DNA from: Rhodoferax sp. OV413
GTDB taxonomy: Bacteria > Pseudomonadota > Gammaproteobacteria > Burkholderiales > Burkholderiaceae_C
Direction: 5' to 3'
Length of the DNA stretch: 64,000 bases
Assembly: GCA_945861785.1 (NCBI GenBank)
Contig: CAMAWD010000005.1
Coordinates: 62,001 to 126,000, forward strand
This document shows, in pieces, positions 27,858 to 37,202 of this stretch. The notes beneath the pieces were generated by a model. That model had not been told where the DNA came from and searched no databases. It saw only the letters and a program-made list of their open reading frames with translations. Both the position numbers and the translations under genes were made by a program. Position 1 is the stretch's first letter; every line of letters starts with the position of its first letter.

Positions 27858-28158
27858 CGTTCACCTCCAGTAGGGTAGTTGATTCTAAGCAGCCAACTGC
27901 GACAGCGGGTCCTTGGAACACCCAATCGGGATAAGAAGAAGCCTCACGGCCCCCCTCTCAAAACACTGGACATACGGGTCACGTGTTCGGCGGCCGGAGC
28001 GCACTGGATTGCGGGTCGGGCCCGCAATGACACCAGATGAGGTCCGCATTTGAGACCTGCCCCTGCGATCCCGCTTTTCGGTTCCCAGTGTGTGCTTGTG
28101 GTACCGGCTGTTTGTTGGGAACTAACCCGAAGGTGGTTGCACGCAGGCCAGCCCGGCT
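27858..28158. other. Gene-free stretch with a REP-like inverted repeat
   Basis: About 300 bp without a credible gene. It contains the inverted repeat at 28008-28028 (ATTGCGGG, 5-nt loop, CCCGCAAT), a form common in dispersed intergenic repeats of proteobacteria, and a loose pair GTTCCCA/TGGGAAC (28081-28122). Confidence 0.45.
28008..28028. repeat. REP-like inverted repeat
   Basis: 8-bp arms ATTGCGGG/CCCGCAAT around TCGGG, flanked by GG and GACA. Only one copy was recognised in the window. It may instead be a terminator-like element for the leftward broken module or the adenine deaminase gene. Confidence 0.4.
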
Positions 28159-29196
28159 TCAGCTGAACGTCTCAAATGTGTACTGCAATCGATCCTGGTA
28201 GCGCCGGCGCAGACCAGAGTCAATGAAACTGGCCTCGAAACTGTTGTGGGCCAGTTGCCAGGCCTGCTGCGCCGACAACCCGAGTGCGGCAAAGGTCTGT
28301 GCGAAGTTCTCGTTGATGTAGCCGCCAAAGTAGGCCGGGTCGTCCGAGTTGACCGTCGCCACGATGCCGGCGTCCAGCAACCGGCCCAGGTTGTGCTGCG
28401 CCAACGTGGGAAATACGCACAGTTTCAGGTTGGACAGCGGGCACACCGTGAGCGGAATGCGGTCCTGCACCAACCGCTGCATCAGCGCGGGGTCGTTCAT
28501 GGCCTGCACGCCGTGGTCGATGCGTTCTACCTTGAGCACGTCCAGCGCGCTCCAGATATACGCGGGCGGGCCTTCCTCACCGGCATGCGCGACCAGCCGG
28601 AACCCCAGTTCCCGGCAGCGCGCAAACACGCGGGCGAATTTTTCCGGTGGATGGCCCAGTTCGCTGGACGCCAGGCCGATACCCACCAACTTCTCGCGGT
28701 AGGGCATGGCCTGCTCCAGGCATTCGAAGGCGGCCTGTTCGTTGAGATGGCGCAGGAAGCACAGGATCAGCGAGGCCGACATTCCGAACTCGGCGGCGGC
28801 GTCGACACACGCCCGGTGCAGACCGCGGATCACCACGCCGGCATCGGTGCCGTGCCCGGTGTGGGTTTGCGTGTCAAAGAAGATTTCGGCGTGCAACACG
28901 TTGTCGGCATGGGCCCGCACCAGGTAGGCACGGGCCATGTCGTAGAAGTCCTGCTCGGTGCGCAGCACCTGGGTGCCTGCGTGGTAGATGTCCAGGAAGC
29001 TCTGCAGGTTGTCGAACACGTAGGCGCGGCGCAGCGCATCAACATCCGGGTACGGAAAATCCATCCGGTTGCGCGCGGCCAGCGCGAAGATGAGTTCGGG
29101 CTCCAGAGAGCCCTCGATGTGCATGTGCAACTCTGCCTTGGGCATGGCCCGCAGCAAAGCGTGCAGCCGGTCGGCGGCGATCGGTTTGACTTTCAT
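28159..29196 (-). CDS. Adenine deaminase (ADD-family, type 2)
   Basis: 345-residue zinc hydrolase of the adenosine/adenine deaminase fold. ATG 29196 has AGAGGAG upstream. Metal and catalytic motifs: KAELHMHIEGSLEPE, HAGEEG, RIDHGVQAMNDP, CPLSNLKL and NSDDPAYFGGY. It follows the bacterial adenine deaminases such as PA0148 closely, as recalled: FDNLQSFLDIYHAGTQVLRT, FFDTQTHTGHGT, and LASSELGHPPEKF where true adenosine deaminases have a different substrate loop. Adenine is therefore the likelier substrate, giving hypoxanthine for XdhAB. Confidence 0.88.
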   Translation of the reverse strand: MKVKPIAADRLHALLRAMPKAELHMHIEGSLEPELIFALAARNRMDFPYPDVDALRRAYVFDNLQSFLDIYHAGTQVLRTEQDFYDMARAYLVRAHADNVLHAEIFFDTQTHTGHGTDAGVVIRGLHRACVDAAAEFGMSASLILCFLRHLNEQAAFECLEQAMPYREKLVGIGLASSELGHPPEKFARVFARCRELGFRLVAHAGEEGPPAYIWSALDVLKVERIDHGVQAMNDPALMQRLVQDRIPLTVCPLSNLKLCVFPTLAQHNLGRLLDAGIVATVNSDDPAYFGGYINENFAQTFAALGLSAQQAWQLAHNSFEASFIDSGLRRRYQDRLQYTFETFS

Positions 29197-29325
29197 TGAT
29201 TGCTCCTCTGCATAATCGATGTCGGGAGTCAGGGGATGGAGACGCCATTTTGACAATCACGCTCTTTGTAGCCGTGTGCCATTGTTTTTCCCTTTGACAT
29301 GCATGCACTGTTTCGGACTTCCCCC

Positions 29326-29802
29326 CTAAAACAGGCGCGGATCAAACCGGAAAGGGTAACGCTCCACGGTGAGCACAATCCTGCGGTAGTCAGGATGCGC
29401 CGGATTGATCAGCAGGTTCATCTCTGAAGGCTCAATCGAGGACGGCACCCACAGCCCCAGGCTGGACAAGGATGCGAGCCAGGACAAGCCAATGCCTTGC
29501 GTTGCCGCCTCGCTGCTTTGCCAGTCGGCAGGCAGACCCCAATCACTCACCGCCATGAGGGGGCTGTCACCCGGGATTTCCAGTTGCATCAAGGCCTGAT
29601 TTTTCGGGTTGGCCCCATTGCAGTGGACGCGTTTTTCCAACTGGCACAGGGCACGGTTGGATGCCGCATAAACCACCTGTTGCGCCCCTCTGGCATGCCA
29701 GCGGCTATTGCCCAAGGTCGAGCCGAAACCCAGCGCGGAAAGAATGGCGGACGAGGCCAGTGCCGGGTTATCGCAAAATCCGATTCGCCAGACCGTGGTC
29801 AA
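29326..29802 (-). CDS. RES-domain toxin
   Basis: 158 residues. RES family marks: N-terminal VWRIGF, GNSRWHARGAQQVVYAASNRALCQLE (Arg, Tyr and Glu of the active site) and GLWVPSSIEPSEMNLLINPAHPDY with the conserved Ser and Asn. Characterised RES toxins degrade or modify NAD+. It starts 4 bp inside the antitoxin gene (29799-29802) and is the second gene of a type II module. Confidence 0.9.
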   Translation of the reverse strand: MTTVWRIGFCDNPALASSAILSALGFGSTLGNSRWHARGAQQVVYAASNRALCQLEKRVHCNGANPKNQALMQLEIPGDSPLMAVSDWGLPADWQSSEAATQGIGLSWLASLSSLGLWVPSSIEPSEMNLLINPAHPDYRRIVLTVERYPFRFDPRLF

Positions 29803-30314
29803 ACCACACCGCCATACCGGACAGCGATCAGTATGTCTTTCACGCGTTGTGCCCCAAAACTGGTTTTGGCCGACTCCAGCGGGCTATCGCCATCGAGCAT
29901 TGGGTGCGTTCGGCGCAGCCAATCCGATGCTTCGTCGTCGGTCTCAAAGGTGTCGGCTGCCATCTGACCGAGTTCGAGCAAACGCAACACACTTTCAGCC
30001 GAGTGGATGGGCAACAGTTGCCCTTTGGCCACCCGACGGTTGGCAGTGCTTCGGTCCAGATCAAGGTACTCGGCGACCACCGCTTTGCCAAGGCCAAGAT
30101 AGGTGCCAAGCGGGCCGATGGCTTGACTGGAAATGCCCCGCCTGAGCAGTTTGCAAGCCCCCACGCTGGAGAGGCCCGCCAGCCGTGGACCCACCATAAC
30201 GCGTGTTGGTGCCGGTGGCGACTGGCCCTGTTCTGGCGCGTCCAGCATCGCCCAAAGGGCTGCGAGCGCAGCACTGCGACTTGAGGACTTGGCAGAGATG
30301 GTTTGTGTTTTCAT
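29799..30314 (-). CDS. Xre/MbcA/ParS-family antitoxin (DUF2384)
   Basis: 171 residues. N-terminal helical, HTH-like segment (GKAVVAEYLDLDRSTANRRVAKGQ) and a C-terminal DUF2384 domain (DDEASDWLRRTHPMLDGDSPLE, then FGAQRVKDILIAVRYGGVV). Encoded upstream of the RES toxin with a 4-bp overlap; such antitoxins block the NAD-binding site and autoregulate the operon. The upstream DNA has GCAATTGC/GTAATTGC half-repeats (about 30309-30350) that could be operator sites. Confidence 0.88.
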   Translation of the reverse strand: MKTQTISAKSSSRSAALAALWAMLDAPEQGQSPPAPTRVMVGPRLAGLSSVGACKLLRRGISSQAIGPLGTYLGLGKAVVAEYLDLDRSTANRRVAKGQLLPIHSAESVLRLLELGQMAADTFETDDEASDWLRRTHPMLDGDSPLESAKTSFGAQRVKDILIAVRYGGVV

Positions 30315-30438
30315 GGCGCAATTACATCACTACAACGAGGCAATTGCAACAATTTGGGAGTAAGCACACTTTGCAAACACCTGCTGAAGAGGGCCCGGAA
30401 ATATCGACCAGCTCGCGGGAGGACCTGCACCTCCAAAA

Positions 30439-30459
30439 GTGCGCCCATGCTGGGCGCAC
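30439..30459 (-). terminator. Rho-independent terminator of the purine transporter operon
   Basis: On the minus strand GTGCGCCCA, loop GCA, TGGGCGCAC forms a perfect 9-bp stem followed directly by TTTT. It lies 56 nt after the BMP-lipoprotein stop and ends the ATPase-permease-permease-BMP unit. Confidence 0.8.
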
Positions 30460-30466
30460 CAACACA

Positions 30467-30490
30467 AAGGGCCGCCTGCGGGCGACCCTT
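30467..30490 (-). terminator. Upstream hairpin of a tandem terminator
   Basis: Minus-strand AAGGGTCGCC, loop CGCA, GGCGGCCCTT (one mismatch/bulge), followed by TTTG. It lies between the BMP gene and the stronger terminator at 30439. Confidence 0.6.
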
Positions 30491-30514
30491 GTTAGTTTTG
30501 CATCAAGCAGCGCC

Positions 30515-31687
30515 TTACTTGCCGCCGGGAATCTTTCCTTCGACGCCCTTGACGTAGAAATTGACACCGCTCAGGAACTTGTCGTCGGCCACCGCATCCT
30601 TGGCCAGGATCTGCTTGCCGTCCTGCCCCAGGATCGGGCCCTTCCAGATGTTGTAGGTGCCAGCCTTCAGGCCGGCCTTGATCTCGTCGATACGGGCCTT
30701 GGTCTCGGCCGGCACATCTTCGGCGATCGACACCATGTCGATGGCGCCTTCCTTGTGGCCCCACCAGATACCGGTGCCGCCCTTCCAGTTGCCGTCCAGT
30801 GCGTCCTTGGTGGTCTTGATGTAGTACGGCGCCCAGTTGATGATGGCCGAACCCAGGTGCGCCTTGGGGCCATAGGCGGTCATGTCCGAATCCCAGCCGA
30901 ACGCGCGCTTGCCCTTGTCCTGCGCAGTCTTGAGCACGGCCGGCGAGTCGGTGTTCTGGAACAACACGTCGGCGCCGCCATTGATCAGCGAGGTGGCGGC
31001 TTCGGTTTCCTTGGGCGGGCTGAACCACTCGTTGACCCATACCACCTTGGTCTTGATCTTCGGGTTGCTGGATTGCGCGCCCAGCGTGAAGCTGTTGATG
31101 TTGCGGATCACCTCGGGGATTGGCACCGAAGCCACCACACCCAGCGTGTTGGTCTTGGTCATCTTGCCGGCGATCACACCGGCCATGTAGGCGCCCTCAT
31201 ACGTGCGGCTGTCGTAGGTGCGCATGTTCTCGGCCTGCTTGTAGCCGGTGGCGTGTTCAAACATCACGCCCTTGGTGTCGGCGGCCACCTTGAGCATCGG
31301 CTCCATGTAGCCAAAGGTGGTGCCGAAGATCAGCTTGTTGCCCTGGCCGGCCATGTCGCGGATAACGCGCTCGGCATCGGCAGACTCAGGCACGTTCTCG
31401 ACCATGGATGTGGCGATCTTGTCGCCATATTCCTTCTCGAGCGCCTTGCGCGCAGTGTCGTGCGCGAAAGTCCAGCCTCCATCACCCACCGGGCCGACAT
31501 AGGCGAATGCGATCTTGAGCGGCTCGGCCTTGGGTGGCGCGGAAGCCGCAGCCACTGGTGCCGACGCTGCCGGCGCTGCCGCAGCAGGTTTGGCCTCTTC
31601 TTTCTTGCCGCAGCCTGCGAGCACCGCGGCTGCGATTGCCGACAGCGCGGCAAGCTTGAAAAGTGATCGTTTATTCAAATCCGTCAT
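30515..31687 (-). CDS. BMP-family purine/nucleoside-binding lipoprotein of ABC transporter
   Basis: 390 residues. Lipoprotein signal with lipobox LAGC (AAVLAGCGKK), then an Ala/Pro-rich linker and a BMP domain (IAFAYVGPVGDGGWTFAHDTAR, ERVIRDMAGQGNKLIFGTTFGYMEP, YEGAYMAGVIAGKM, VPIPEVIRNINSF). Last gene of the unit with an ATPase and two permeases, as in characterised nucleoside/purine importers. Neighbouring guanine deaminase, adenine deaminase and xanthine dehydrogenase point to a purine ligand. Confidence 0.93.
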   Translation of the reverse strand: MTDLNKRSLFKLAALSAIAAAVLAGCGKKEEAKPAAAAPAASAPVAAASAPPKAEPLKIAFAYVGPVGDGGWTFAHDTARKALEKEYGDKIATSMVENVPESADAERVIRDMAGQGNKLIFGTTFGYMEPMLKVAADTKGVMFEHATGYKQAENMRTYDSRTYEGAYMAGVIAGKMTKTNTLGVVASVPIPEVIRNINSFTLGAQSSNPKIKTKVVWVNEWFSPPKETEAATSLINGGADVLFQNTDSPAVLKTAQDKGKRAFGWDSDMTAYGPKAHLGSAIINWAPYYIKTTKDALDGNWKGGTGIWWGHKEGAIDMVSIAEDVPAETKARIDEIKAGLKAGTYNIWKGPILGQDGKQILAKDAVADDKFLSGVNFYVKGVEGKIPGGK

Positions 31688-31778
31688 GGGAGTCCTTCAG
31701 TTCGGGGTTGCAAAACAAATAGCTTTGGCGCAAATGACGCATGTGCCAGGCTGGGGTGGGTCGCCAAAAAAACACCCA

Positions 31779-32702
31779 TTATGAGCCGGGATAAAAGGGT
31801 TTGCCAATCGATGCGGGCATGTTGATCCGTATCCATTGCGGGTTGCGTGAAATCAGGGCCAGCACGACGATGGTAGCCACATAGGGCAGCATGGTGAGGA
31901 ACTGGCTGGGAACTTCGACACCCACACCTTGCAGGTGGAATTGCAGCATGGTGACGCCGCCAAACAGGTAGGCGCCGAGCAGCACGCGCGCCGGGCGCCA
32001 GGTGGCAAAGGTGGTAAGGGCCAGCGCAATCCAGCCCTTGCCCGACACCATGCCCTCGACCCACAACGGGGTATAGATGATGGACAGGTAGGCGCCCGCC
32101 AGGCCACACAAGGCGCCGCCTGCGACCACCGCCAGCAGGCGGATCAGGCGCACCGGATAACCCAGCGCATGGGCCGACTCCGGGCTTTCACCCACGCTTC
32201 GCATCACCAGCCCACTGCGGGTGCGGTACATGAACCAGATCAGCACCAGGGCCAGCAGCACGGTGATGTAGACCAGCGGATGGTGGCGGAACAGGGCCGG
32301 GCCCACCAGGGGAATGTCGGCCAGCCCAGGTATGCCGAAACTGGGGCGTTCAGGGATCTTGGCCTGGACGTAACCGGTGCCGACGAAGGCCGAAAAACCG
32401 GTGCCGAACAACGTAAGCGCCAGGCCTGTGGCGAACTGGTTGGTGTTGAGCCAGATCACCAGCAGGCCGAACAAAGCCGCCAGGAAGGCGCCGACCGCCA
32501 TGCCAGCCGCAAAGCCGAGCCAGTCGTTGCCGGTATGTACGACGCAGGCAAAGCCTGCGACTGCCGCACACAACATCATGCCTTCGGCGCCCAGGTTGAC
32601 GATGCCGACCTTCTCGTTGATGAGAAGGCCCAGGGATGCCAGGGCCAGCACGGTGCCGGCATTGAGTGTGGCTGCGATCAACAGCGAATAGGACTCCATC
32701 AT
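31779..32702 (-). CDS. BMP-type ABC transporter permease (second)
   Basis: 307-residue inner-membrane protein. Start at 32702 (MMESYSLLIAATLNAGTVLALASLG) with GGGAG upstream and a 4-bp overlap with the preceding permease. Conserved LLINEKVGIVNLGAEGMML is the hallmark of this nucleoside/purine permease family; VGESPESAHALGYPV is the ATPase-contact loop. About nine hydrophobic segments by eye. Confidence 0.93.
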   Translation of the reverse strand: MMESYSLLIAATLNAGTVLALASLGLLINEKVGIVNLGAEGMMLCAAVAGFACVVHTGNDWLGFAAGMAVGAFLAALFGLLVIWLNTNQFATGLALTLFGTGFSAFVGTGYVQAKIPERPSFGIPGLADIPLVGPALFRHHPLVYITVLLALVLIWFMYRTRSGLVMRSVGESPESAHALGYPVRLIRLLAVVAGGALCGLAGAYLSIIYTPLWVEGMVSGKGWIALALTTFATWRPARVLLGAYLFGGVTMLQFHLQGVGVEVPSQFLTMLPYVATIVVLALISRNPQWIRINMPASIGKPFYPGS

Positions 32703-33766
32703 TTGCTCCCGGAGCGGCCCACCCGGAGCCGGTAATTCACGAGGGTGTCGCAGGCAAGCAGGCTGAACAGCAGCAGCCCCTGGAAGACACCGGTCAGCGA
32801 CTTGGTGAGGCCGAGGCGCGATTGCGCCATCTCGCCACCGATGTAGAACATGCTCATCAGGATGGCCGAAAACACCATACCGACCGGGTGCAACCGCCCC
32901 ACGTAGGCAACGATGATGGCCGCGAACCCATAACCCGCCGGCACGTAGGCGGTCAGCTGCCCGATCGGCCCGGCCACCTCGAGCGCGCCGGCCAGGCCGG
33001 CCGCGCCACCGGAGATCAGCAGCGCGGTCCACAAGGCCTGGCGCGACGAAAAACCGGCGTAACGCGCGGCGGCCGGCGCCAACCCGCCAACCTGCTGCGC
33101 AAAGCCGGCCCGGGTGCGAAACAGGAACACCCAGATGGCACCCACGCCAAGCACCGCAAGCACCACGCCGATGCTCATTCGCGAGCCCTCGAACAGGCGC
33201 GGAATCCGGGTCGCGGCATCGAAGGTCCTGGTCTGCGGAAAGTTGAAACCCTGGGGGTCTTTCCAGGGGCCGCCGACCAGGTAACTGAGCAGTTGCACGG
33301 CCACATACACCAGCATCAGGCTGACCAGAATTTCGTTCGCGTTGAACCTGTCGCGCAACAGTGCCGTCACTGCCGCCCAGGCCATGCCACCGACGATGCC
33401 CGCCAGCACCACGGGTATGACGATCCACGCGCCGGTGCCCTTGTCGGCGAGCAGCGCCACGCCCCCTGCGAAGATCGCGCCGATGATGTACTGGCCCTCA
33501 GCCCCGATGTTCCACACGTTCGAGCGAAAACACACCGCCAGGCCGAGCGCGATGATCAGCAGCGGCGTGGCCTTGACCATCAGCTCTCCCAGCGCGTAAC
33601 CGTTGCGGATCGGTTGCCAGAAAAACATTTCCAGCCCGCGGATCGGGTCCTTTCCCAGGGCGACAAACAACATGACGCCGATCACGACCGTGACCACCAG
33701 CGCCAGCAGCGGCGAGCCATAACTCCAGAAGGCCGAGGGCTGCGCGCGCGCTTCGAGCTTAAGCAT
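32699..33766 (-). CDS. BMP-type ABC transporter permease (first)
   Basis: 355-residue inner-membrane protein with conserved VCFRSNVWNIGAEGQYIIGAIF and the coupling region GGLAPAAARYAGFSSRQ. The start overlaps the ATPase gene end by 8 bp; its stop overlaps the next permease by 4 bp. Larger than the partner permease because of an extended periplasmic loop (PWKDPQGFNFPQTRTFD). Confidence 0.93.
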   Translation of the reverse strand: MLKLEARAQPSAFWSYGSPLLALVVTVVIGVMLFVALGKDPIRGLEMFFWQPIRNGYALGELMVKATPLLIIALGLAVCFRSNVWNIGAEGQYIIGAIFAGGVALLADKGTGAWIVIPVVLAGIVGGMAWAAVTALLRDRFNANEILVSLMLVYVAVQLLSYLVGGPWKDPQGFNFPQTRTFDAATRIPRLFEGSRMSIGVVLAVLGVGAIWVFLFRTRAGFAQQVGGLAPAAARYAGFSSRQALWTALLISGGAAGLAGALEVAGPIGQLTAYVPAGYGFAAIIVAYVGRLHPVGMVFSAILMSMFYIGGEMAQSRLGLTKSLTGVFQGLLLFSLLACDTLVNYRLRVGRSGSK

Positions 33767-35306
33767 GGGATGCCTCCGGCTGCTGGCCCAGATGGGCCTG
33801 GACTTCCTCGTGCCACAAGCCGCTCATCCACTCGCCGATACGCTCGATGGTGGCGTCGGCGATCGGAACCGAAGGCGACAGCCGTCCCTTGGCAATCACG
33901 TGCAGACGGTCGCTCAACTCGAACAATTCGTCGAGTTCCTCGCTCACTACCAGCACCGCACACCCCTTGTCGCGCAGTGCCAGGATCTCGCCGCGTATCT
34001 GTGCTGCGGCGCCGACGTCCACGCCCCAGGTTGGCTGCGACACGATGAGCAGCCGGGGGTTGGCGTCGATCTCGCGCCCGACGATGAATTTCTGAAGGTT
34101 GCCGCCGGACAGGGAACGCGCCGCCGAGTCCGGCCCGCCGGCCTTGACGTTGAAGCGCCGGATGATCCCGGCCGCCTGCGCCTGAAGCGTCTTGACCTTG
34201 ATCCAGCCGGATCTTCTGGACAGGGCCTCGCTGCGCGTCAGGAGCAGGTTGTGCGCCAGGCCCAGCGTGGGAACCGCACCCCGCCCGAGCCGTTCCTCGG
34301 GCACAAAATGCAGGCCGAGCTTGCGCCGCTTCCCCGGGTGCGCGCCAGACACATCGGCGTCGCCCAGCCGGATCGATCCAGCTGCCGCCCGGCAGTCTTC
34401 CCCGGACAACGCGTACAGCAATTCGCGCTGTCCATTGCCCGAAACACCGGCGATACCGACCACCTCGCCGGCGCACACCTGCAGCGACACGCCCTGCAAG
34501 TCAACGCCGAACTGGTCCTCGCGCGCCAGTTGCAGGTCGCGCACCTGCAGCACGGGGGCGCCCGGGGTCTGGGCACGGTGCATGAGTTGCGGCGGTTCGA
34601 CGCCGATCATGAGCCTCGAGAGCGAGGCATTGGACTCGTCGGCCGGTTTGCAGACACCGGTGACCTTGCCACCACGCAGCACCGTGCAGGCGGTGCACAG
34701 TTCGCGGATCTCGTGCAATTTGTGGCTGATGTACAGGATGCTGCAGCCCTCGGATGCGAGTTTGCGCAGCACTACAAACAGCTTCTCGACCGCCTGGGGT
34801 GTCAGCACCGAGGTCGGTTCGTCGAGGATCAGCAGCTTGGGGTTGGTCAGCAAGGCGCGGATGATTTCCACGCGCTGCATCTCACCCACACTCAGGGTGT
34901 GGACCGGTCGTGCCGGGTCGATGTCCAGGCCGTATTCCTGGGCCTTCGCCGTGATGCTGTGCGTGACCTCGTCGAGCGTCAGCGTCTTGGCCAGGCCCAG
35001 CCACACGTTCTCGGCCACCGTGATGGTGTCGAACAGGCTGAAGTGCTGGAACACCATGCTGATGCCCATCGCCCGCGCCTCCTGCGGGTTGCGGATATGC
35101 ACCGGGGCGCCGTTGAACATGACGCTGCCGGCGTCGGGCTTGACCGAACCGTAGATGATCTTCATCAGCGTGGACTTGCCAGCCCCGTTTTCGCCCAGCA
35201 CCGCATGGGTCTCGCCGGGCAGGACGGTGAGCGACACGTCGCTGTTGGCCACCACGGCGGGGTAACGCTTGGTGATGCCGGACAGGTGCAGTCGGGGGAT
35301 GGTCAT
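33759..35306 (-). CDS. BMP-type ABC transporter ATP-binding protein with two nucleotide-binding domains
   Basis: 515 residues from ATG 35306. The first domain has Walker A GENGAGKS, signature LSVGEMQR and Walker B LLILDEP. The second, with degenerate Walker A GVSGNGQRE and signature LSGGNLQK, has the SQPTWGVD form instead of DEP. This asymmetric double ATPase is typical of simple sugar/nucleoside importers of the CUT2/BMP type. First gene of the four-gene transporter operon. Its promoter must lie in 35307-35370 or beyond, next to the broken LysR gene. Confidence 0.94.
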   Translation of the reverse strand: MTIPRLHLSGITKRYPAVVANSDVSLTVLPGETHAVLGENGAGKSTLMKIIYGSVKPDAGSVMFNGAPVHIRNPQEARAMGISMVFQHFSLFDTITVAENVWLGLAKTLTLDEVTHSITAKAQEYGLDIDPARPVHTLSVGEMQRVEIIRALLTNPKLLILDEPTSVLTPQAVEKLFVVLRKLASEGCSILYISHKLHEIRELCTACTVLRGGKVTGVCKPADESNASLSRLMIGVEPPQLMHRAQTPGAPVLQVRDLQLAREDQFGVDLQGVSLQVCAGEVVGIAGVSGNGQRELLYALSGEDCRAAAGSIRLGDADVSGAHPGKRRKLGLHFVPEERLGRGAVPTLGLAHNLLLTRSEALSRRSGWIKVKTLQAQAAGIIRRFNVKAGGPDSAARSLSGGNLQKFIVGREIDANPRLLIVSQPTWGVDVGAAAQIRGEILALRDKGCAVLVVSEELDELFELSDRLHVIAKGRLSPSVPIADATIERIGEWMSGLWHEEVQAHLGQQPEASHA

Positions 35307-35370
35307 GCTGGGGCGTCTCTTCGTTTTTGTGGGTGGCTGCGCGGGCGGGTTGGTGGCGAGGGGCGGGCCG

Positions 35371-35628
35371 TCAGCGATTTTTCGCCGCAACACTTGCGGG
35401 ATCGTCTAGCAACTTTGATGCCACAGCCTTGACCCGCTTGCGCAACCAGCGCGCCGATGCCCAAGCATGCGTGCGCTCGTGCCAGAGCTGGATGTAGCGC
35501 ATGCGCGCAAACCCGACCGGCCATGGACGACCGATGGCGGCTCGTGAAACGCTGCGTTCGGTCAACACGGTGTGCAGGACCCTGATCAAATGAAGGTCGA
35601 TCTTGTCGAAGATTGTGGGGTCTCTCAT
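35371..35628 (-). pseudogene. Internally deleted LysR-family regulator
   Basis: 85-codon frame. Residues 1-31 (FDKIDLHLIRVLHTVLTERS, then VSRAA) are the first helices of a LysR HTH domain. The rest (ARMRYIQLWHERTHAWASARWLR) is the characteristic end of the effector domain of such regulators, PxMxxxQLWHERTHxxxxxxWLR. About 200 residues between are gone, at a junction near nt 35535, with the frame kept. It sits between the divergent purine transporter and xdhAB, exactly where their regulator would be expected. Confidence 0.65.
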
Positions 35629-35732
35629 ACCGGCAAGGACATTGGACGCATATGCTAGCGTGTATGTTGGCGGCGGACCACCTGTTTTACCCTAGCGCCT
35701 GAAGGCAGCTATCTCTGCAAGGACACCATGGC

Positions 35733-37202
35733 ATGAAGCCCCAGGAAATCCGATTCATCCGGCGCGGACAAACCGTCACGCTCCACGACGTGCCCCCCGA
35801 CCGCACCCTGCTCGATGTCCTGCGCGAGGATCTGGCCTGCACCGGCACCAAGGAGGGCTGCGGCGAAGGCGACTGCGGCGCATGTACCGTGGTGCTGGGC
35901 GAAGCCCAGGGCGACACCGTCCGTTACCGGGCTGTCAACAGCTGCATCCGCCTGGCCCATTCCGTCGACGGGATGGCCCTGTGGACCGTCGAGGACCTCG
36001 CAGGCACAGAGGGTGGCCTGCACCCGGCGCAAGAGGCCATGGTGCAGTGCCATGGGTCCCAATGCGGCTTTTGCACCCCGGGTTTTGTCATGAGCCTGTT
36101 CGCCATGTACCAGGGCCGGGTCTGCCACGGCGAGGTGATCACCCGGGCCCAGGCCCAGGAAGACCTTTCGGGCAACCTGTGCCGGTGCACCGGCTACCGG
36201 CCGATCCTGGACGCCGCCCAGCGCATGGGCGACTACCCCCGCAGCGTCGTGGACGAGCCCGCCTTGCGGGCCCAGTTGCACCAGATCGCCCTTCCGGCAG
36301 CGACGACAAACCCCGATGCCGGTTATTGCGCGCCCCGCACACTCGGCGAACTGCTGCAACTGCGCGCTCGCAACCCGCAGGCGCAACTGGTTGCCGGTTG
36401 CACCGACGCCGGCTTGTGGGTGACCAAAATGCACCGGCAGTTCGACCACATCATCGACCTGACACGCGTCGCCGAACTTCGCCGCATCGAGCGTTATCCC
36501 CACCACATCGCCATCGGGGCGGCCGTCCCGCTGGCCGACGCTTTCGCCGCACTGGTGGACGACCGGCCCCAGCTGCATGCATTCAGCGCACGTTTCGCCG
36601 GCCTTTCGGTGCGCAATTCGGGCACCCTGGGTGGCAACGTCGCCAATGGCTCGCCGATCGGCGACTCGATGCCGCTGCTGATTGCGTTGGGCGCAAACAT
36701 CGTGCTCATGAGCGCGCGGGGCCACCGCGAGATGCCGCTGGAGGCGCTGTACACGGGTTACCGCCAGAATGTGATGGCACCCGACGAGGTGCTGGCCTGG
36801 ATCAAGGTGCCATTGGCCACGCCGGACGAATTCCTGCGTGTCTACAAGATCTCCAAGCGTTTCGACGACGACATCTCGGCAGTCTGCCTTGCGGTTCGCC
36901 TGGGCATCGCGCAGGGGCGCATCACCTCGGCTTCGGTCGGAGTCGGCGGCGTGGCCGCCACCCCCGTGCGCGCCCGTCGCACCGAAGCGGCGCTGTCGGG
37001 ACAGGCCTGGACGCAAGACACGGCGCGCAAGGCAACGGCCGTCCTGCGCGCGGAGTTCCAGCCGATCTCCGACATGCGCGCCAGCGCTGCCTACCGCACC
37101 GAGGTGCTGGGCAATCTGTTGCAGCGCCTGTGGCTGGAAAGCCAGGGCGTGCAGGCGATCAACCTCGAATCCTGGCCAGTGACGGCCGGAGAGGTGGTAT
37201 GA
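35733..37202 (+). CDS. xdhA: Xanthine dehydrogenase small subunit (2Fe-2S and FAD)
   Basis: 489 residues. Two [2Fe-2S] clusters: plant-type GCGEGDCGACTVVL with the last ligand in VNSC, and the alpha-helical cluster CHGSQCGFCTPGF...LCRCTGYRP. The FAD domain starts near residue 185 (LVAGCTDAGLWVTK, NSGTLGGNVANGSPIGDS). Oxidises hypoxanthine/xanthine to urate with XdhB, passing electrons to NAD+. Overlaps xdhB by 4 bp. No effector-binding site is obvious upstream. Confidence 0.96.
   Translation: MKPQEIRFIRRGQTVTLHDVPPDRTLLDVLREDLACTGTKEGCGEGDCGACTVVLGEAQGDTVRYRAVNSCIRLAHSVDGMALWTVEDLAGTEGGLHPAQEAMVQCHGSQCGFCTPGFVMSLFAMYQGRVCHGEVITRAQAQEDLSGNLCRCTGYRPILDAAQRMGDYPRSVVDEPALRAQLHQIALPAATTNPDAGYCAPRTLGELLQLRARNPQAQLVAGCTDAGLWVTKMHRQFDHIIDLTRVAELRRIERYPHHIAIGAAVPLADAFAALVDDRPQLHAFSARFAGLSVRNSGTLGGNVANGSPIGDSMPLLIALGANIVLMSARGHREMPLEALYTGYRQNVMAPDEVLAWIKVPLATPDEFLRVYKISKRFDDDISAVCLAVRLGIAQGRITSASVGVGGVAATPVRARRTEAALSGQAWTQDTARKATAVLRAEFQPISDMRASAAYRTEVLGNLLQRLWLESQGVQAINLESWPVTAGEVV

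Noticed and set aside
32703-33428. N-terminal extension of the second permease (549 codons in the open frame)
   Set aside because: The extension lies inside the first permease gene in another frame; the true start at 32702 has a Shine-Dalgarno and the family N-terminus.
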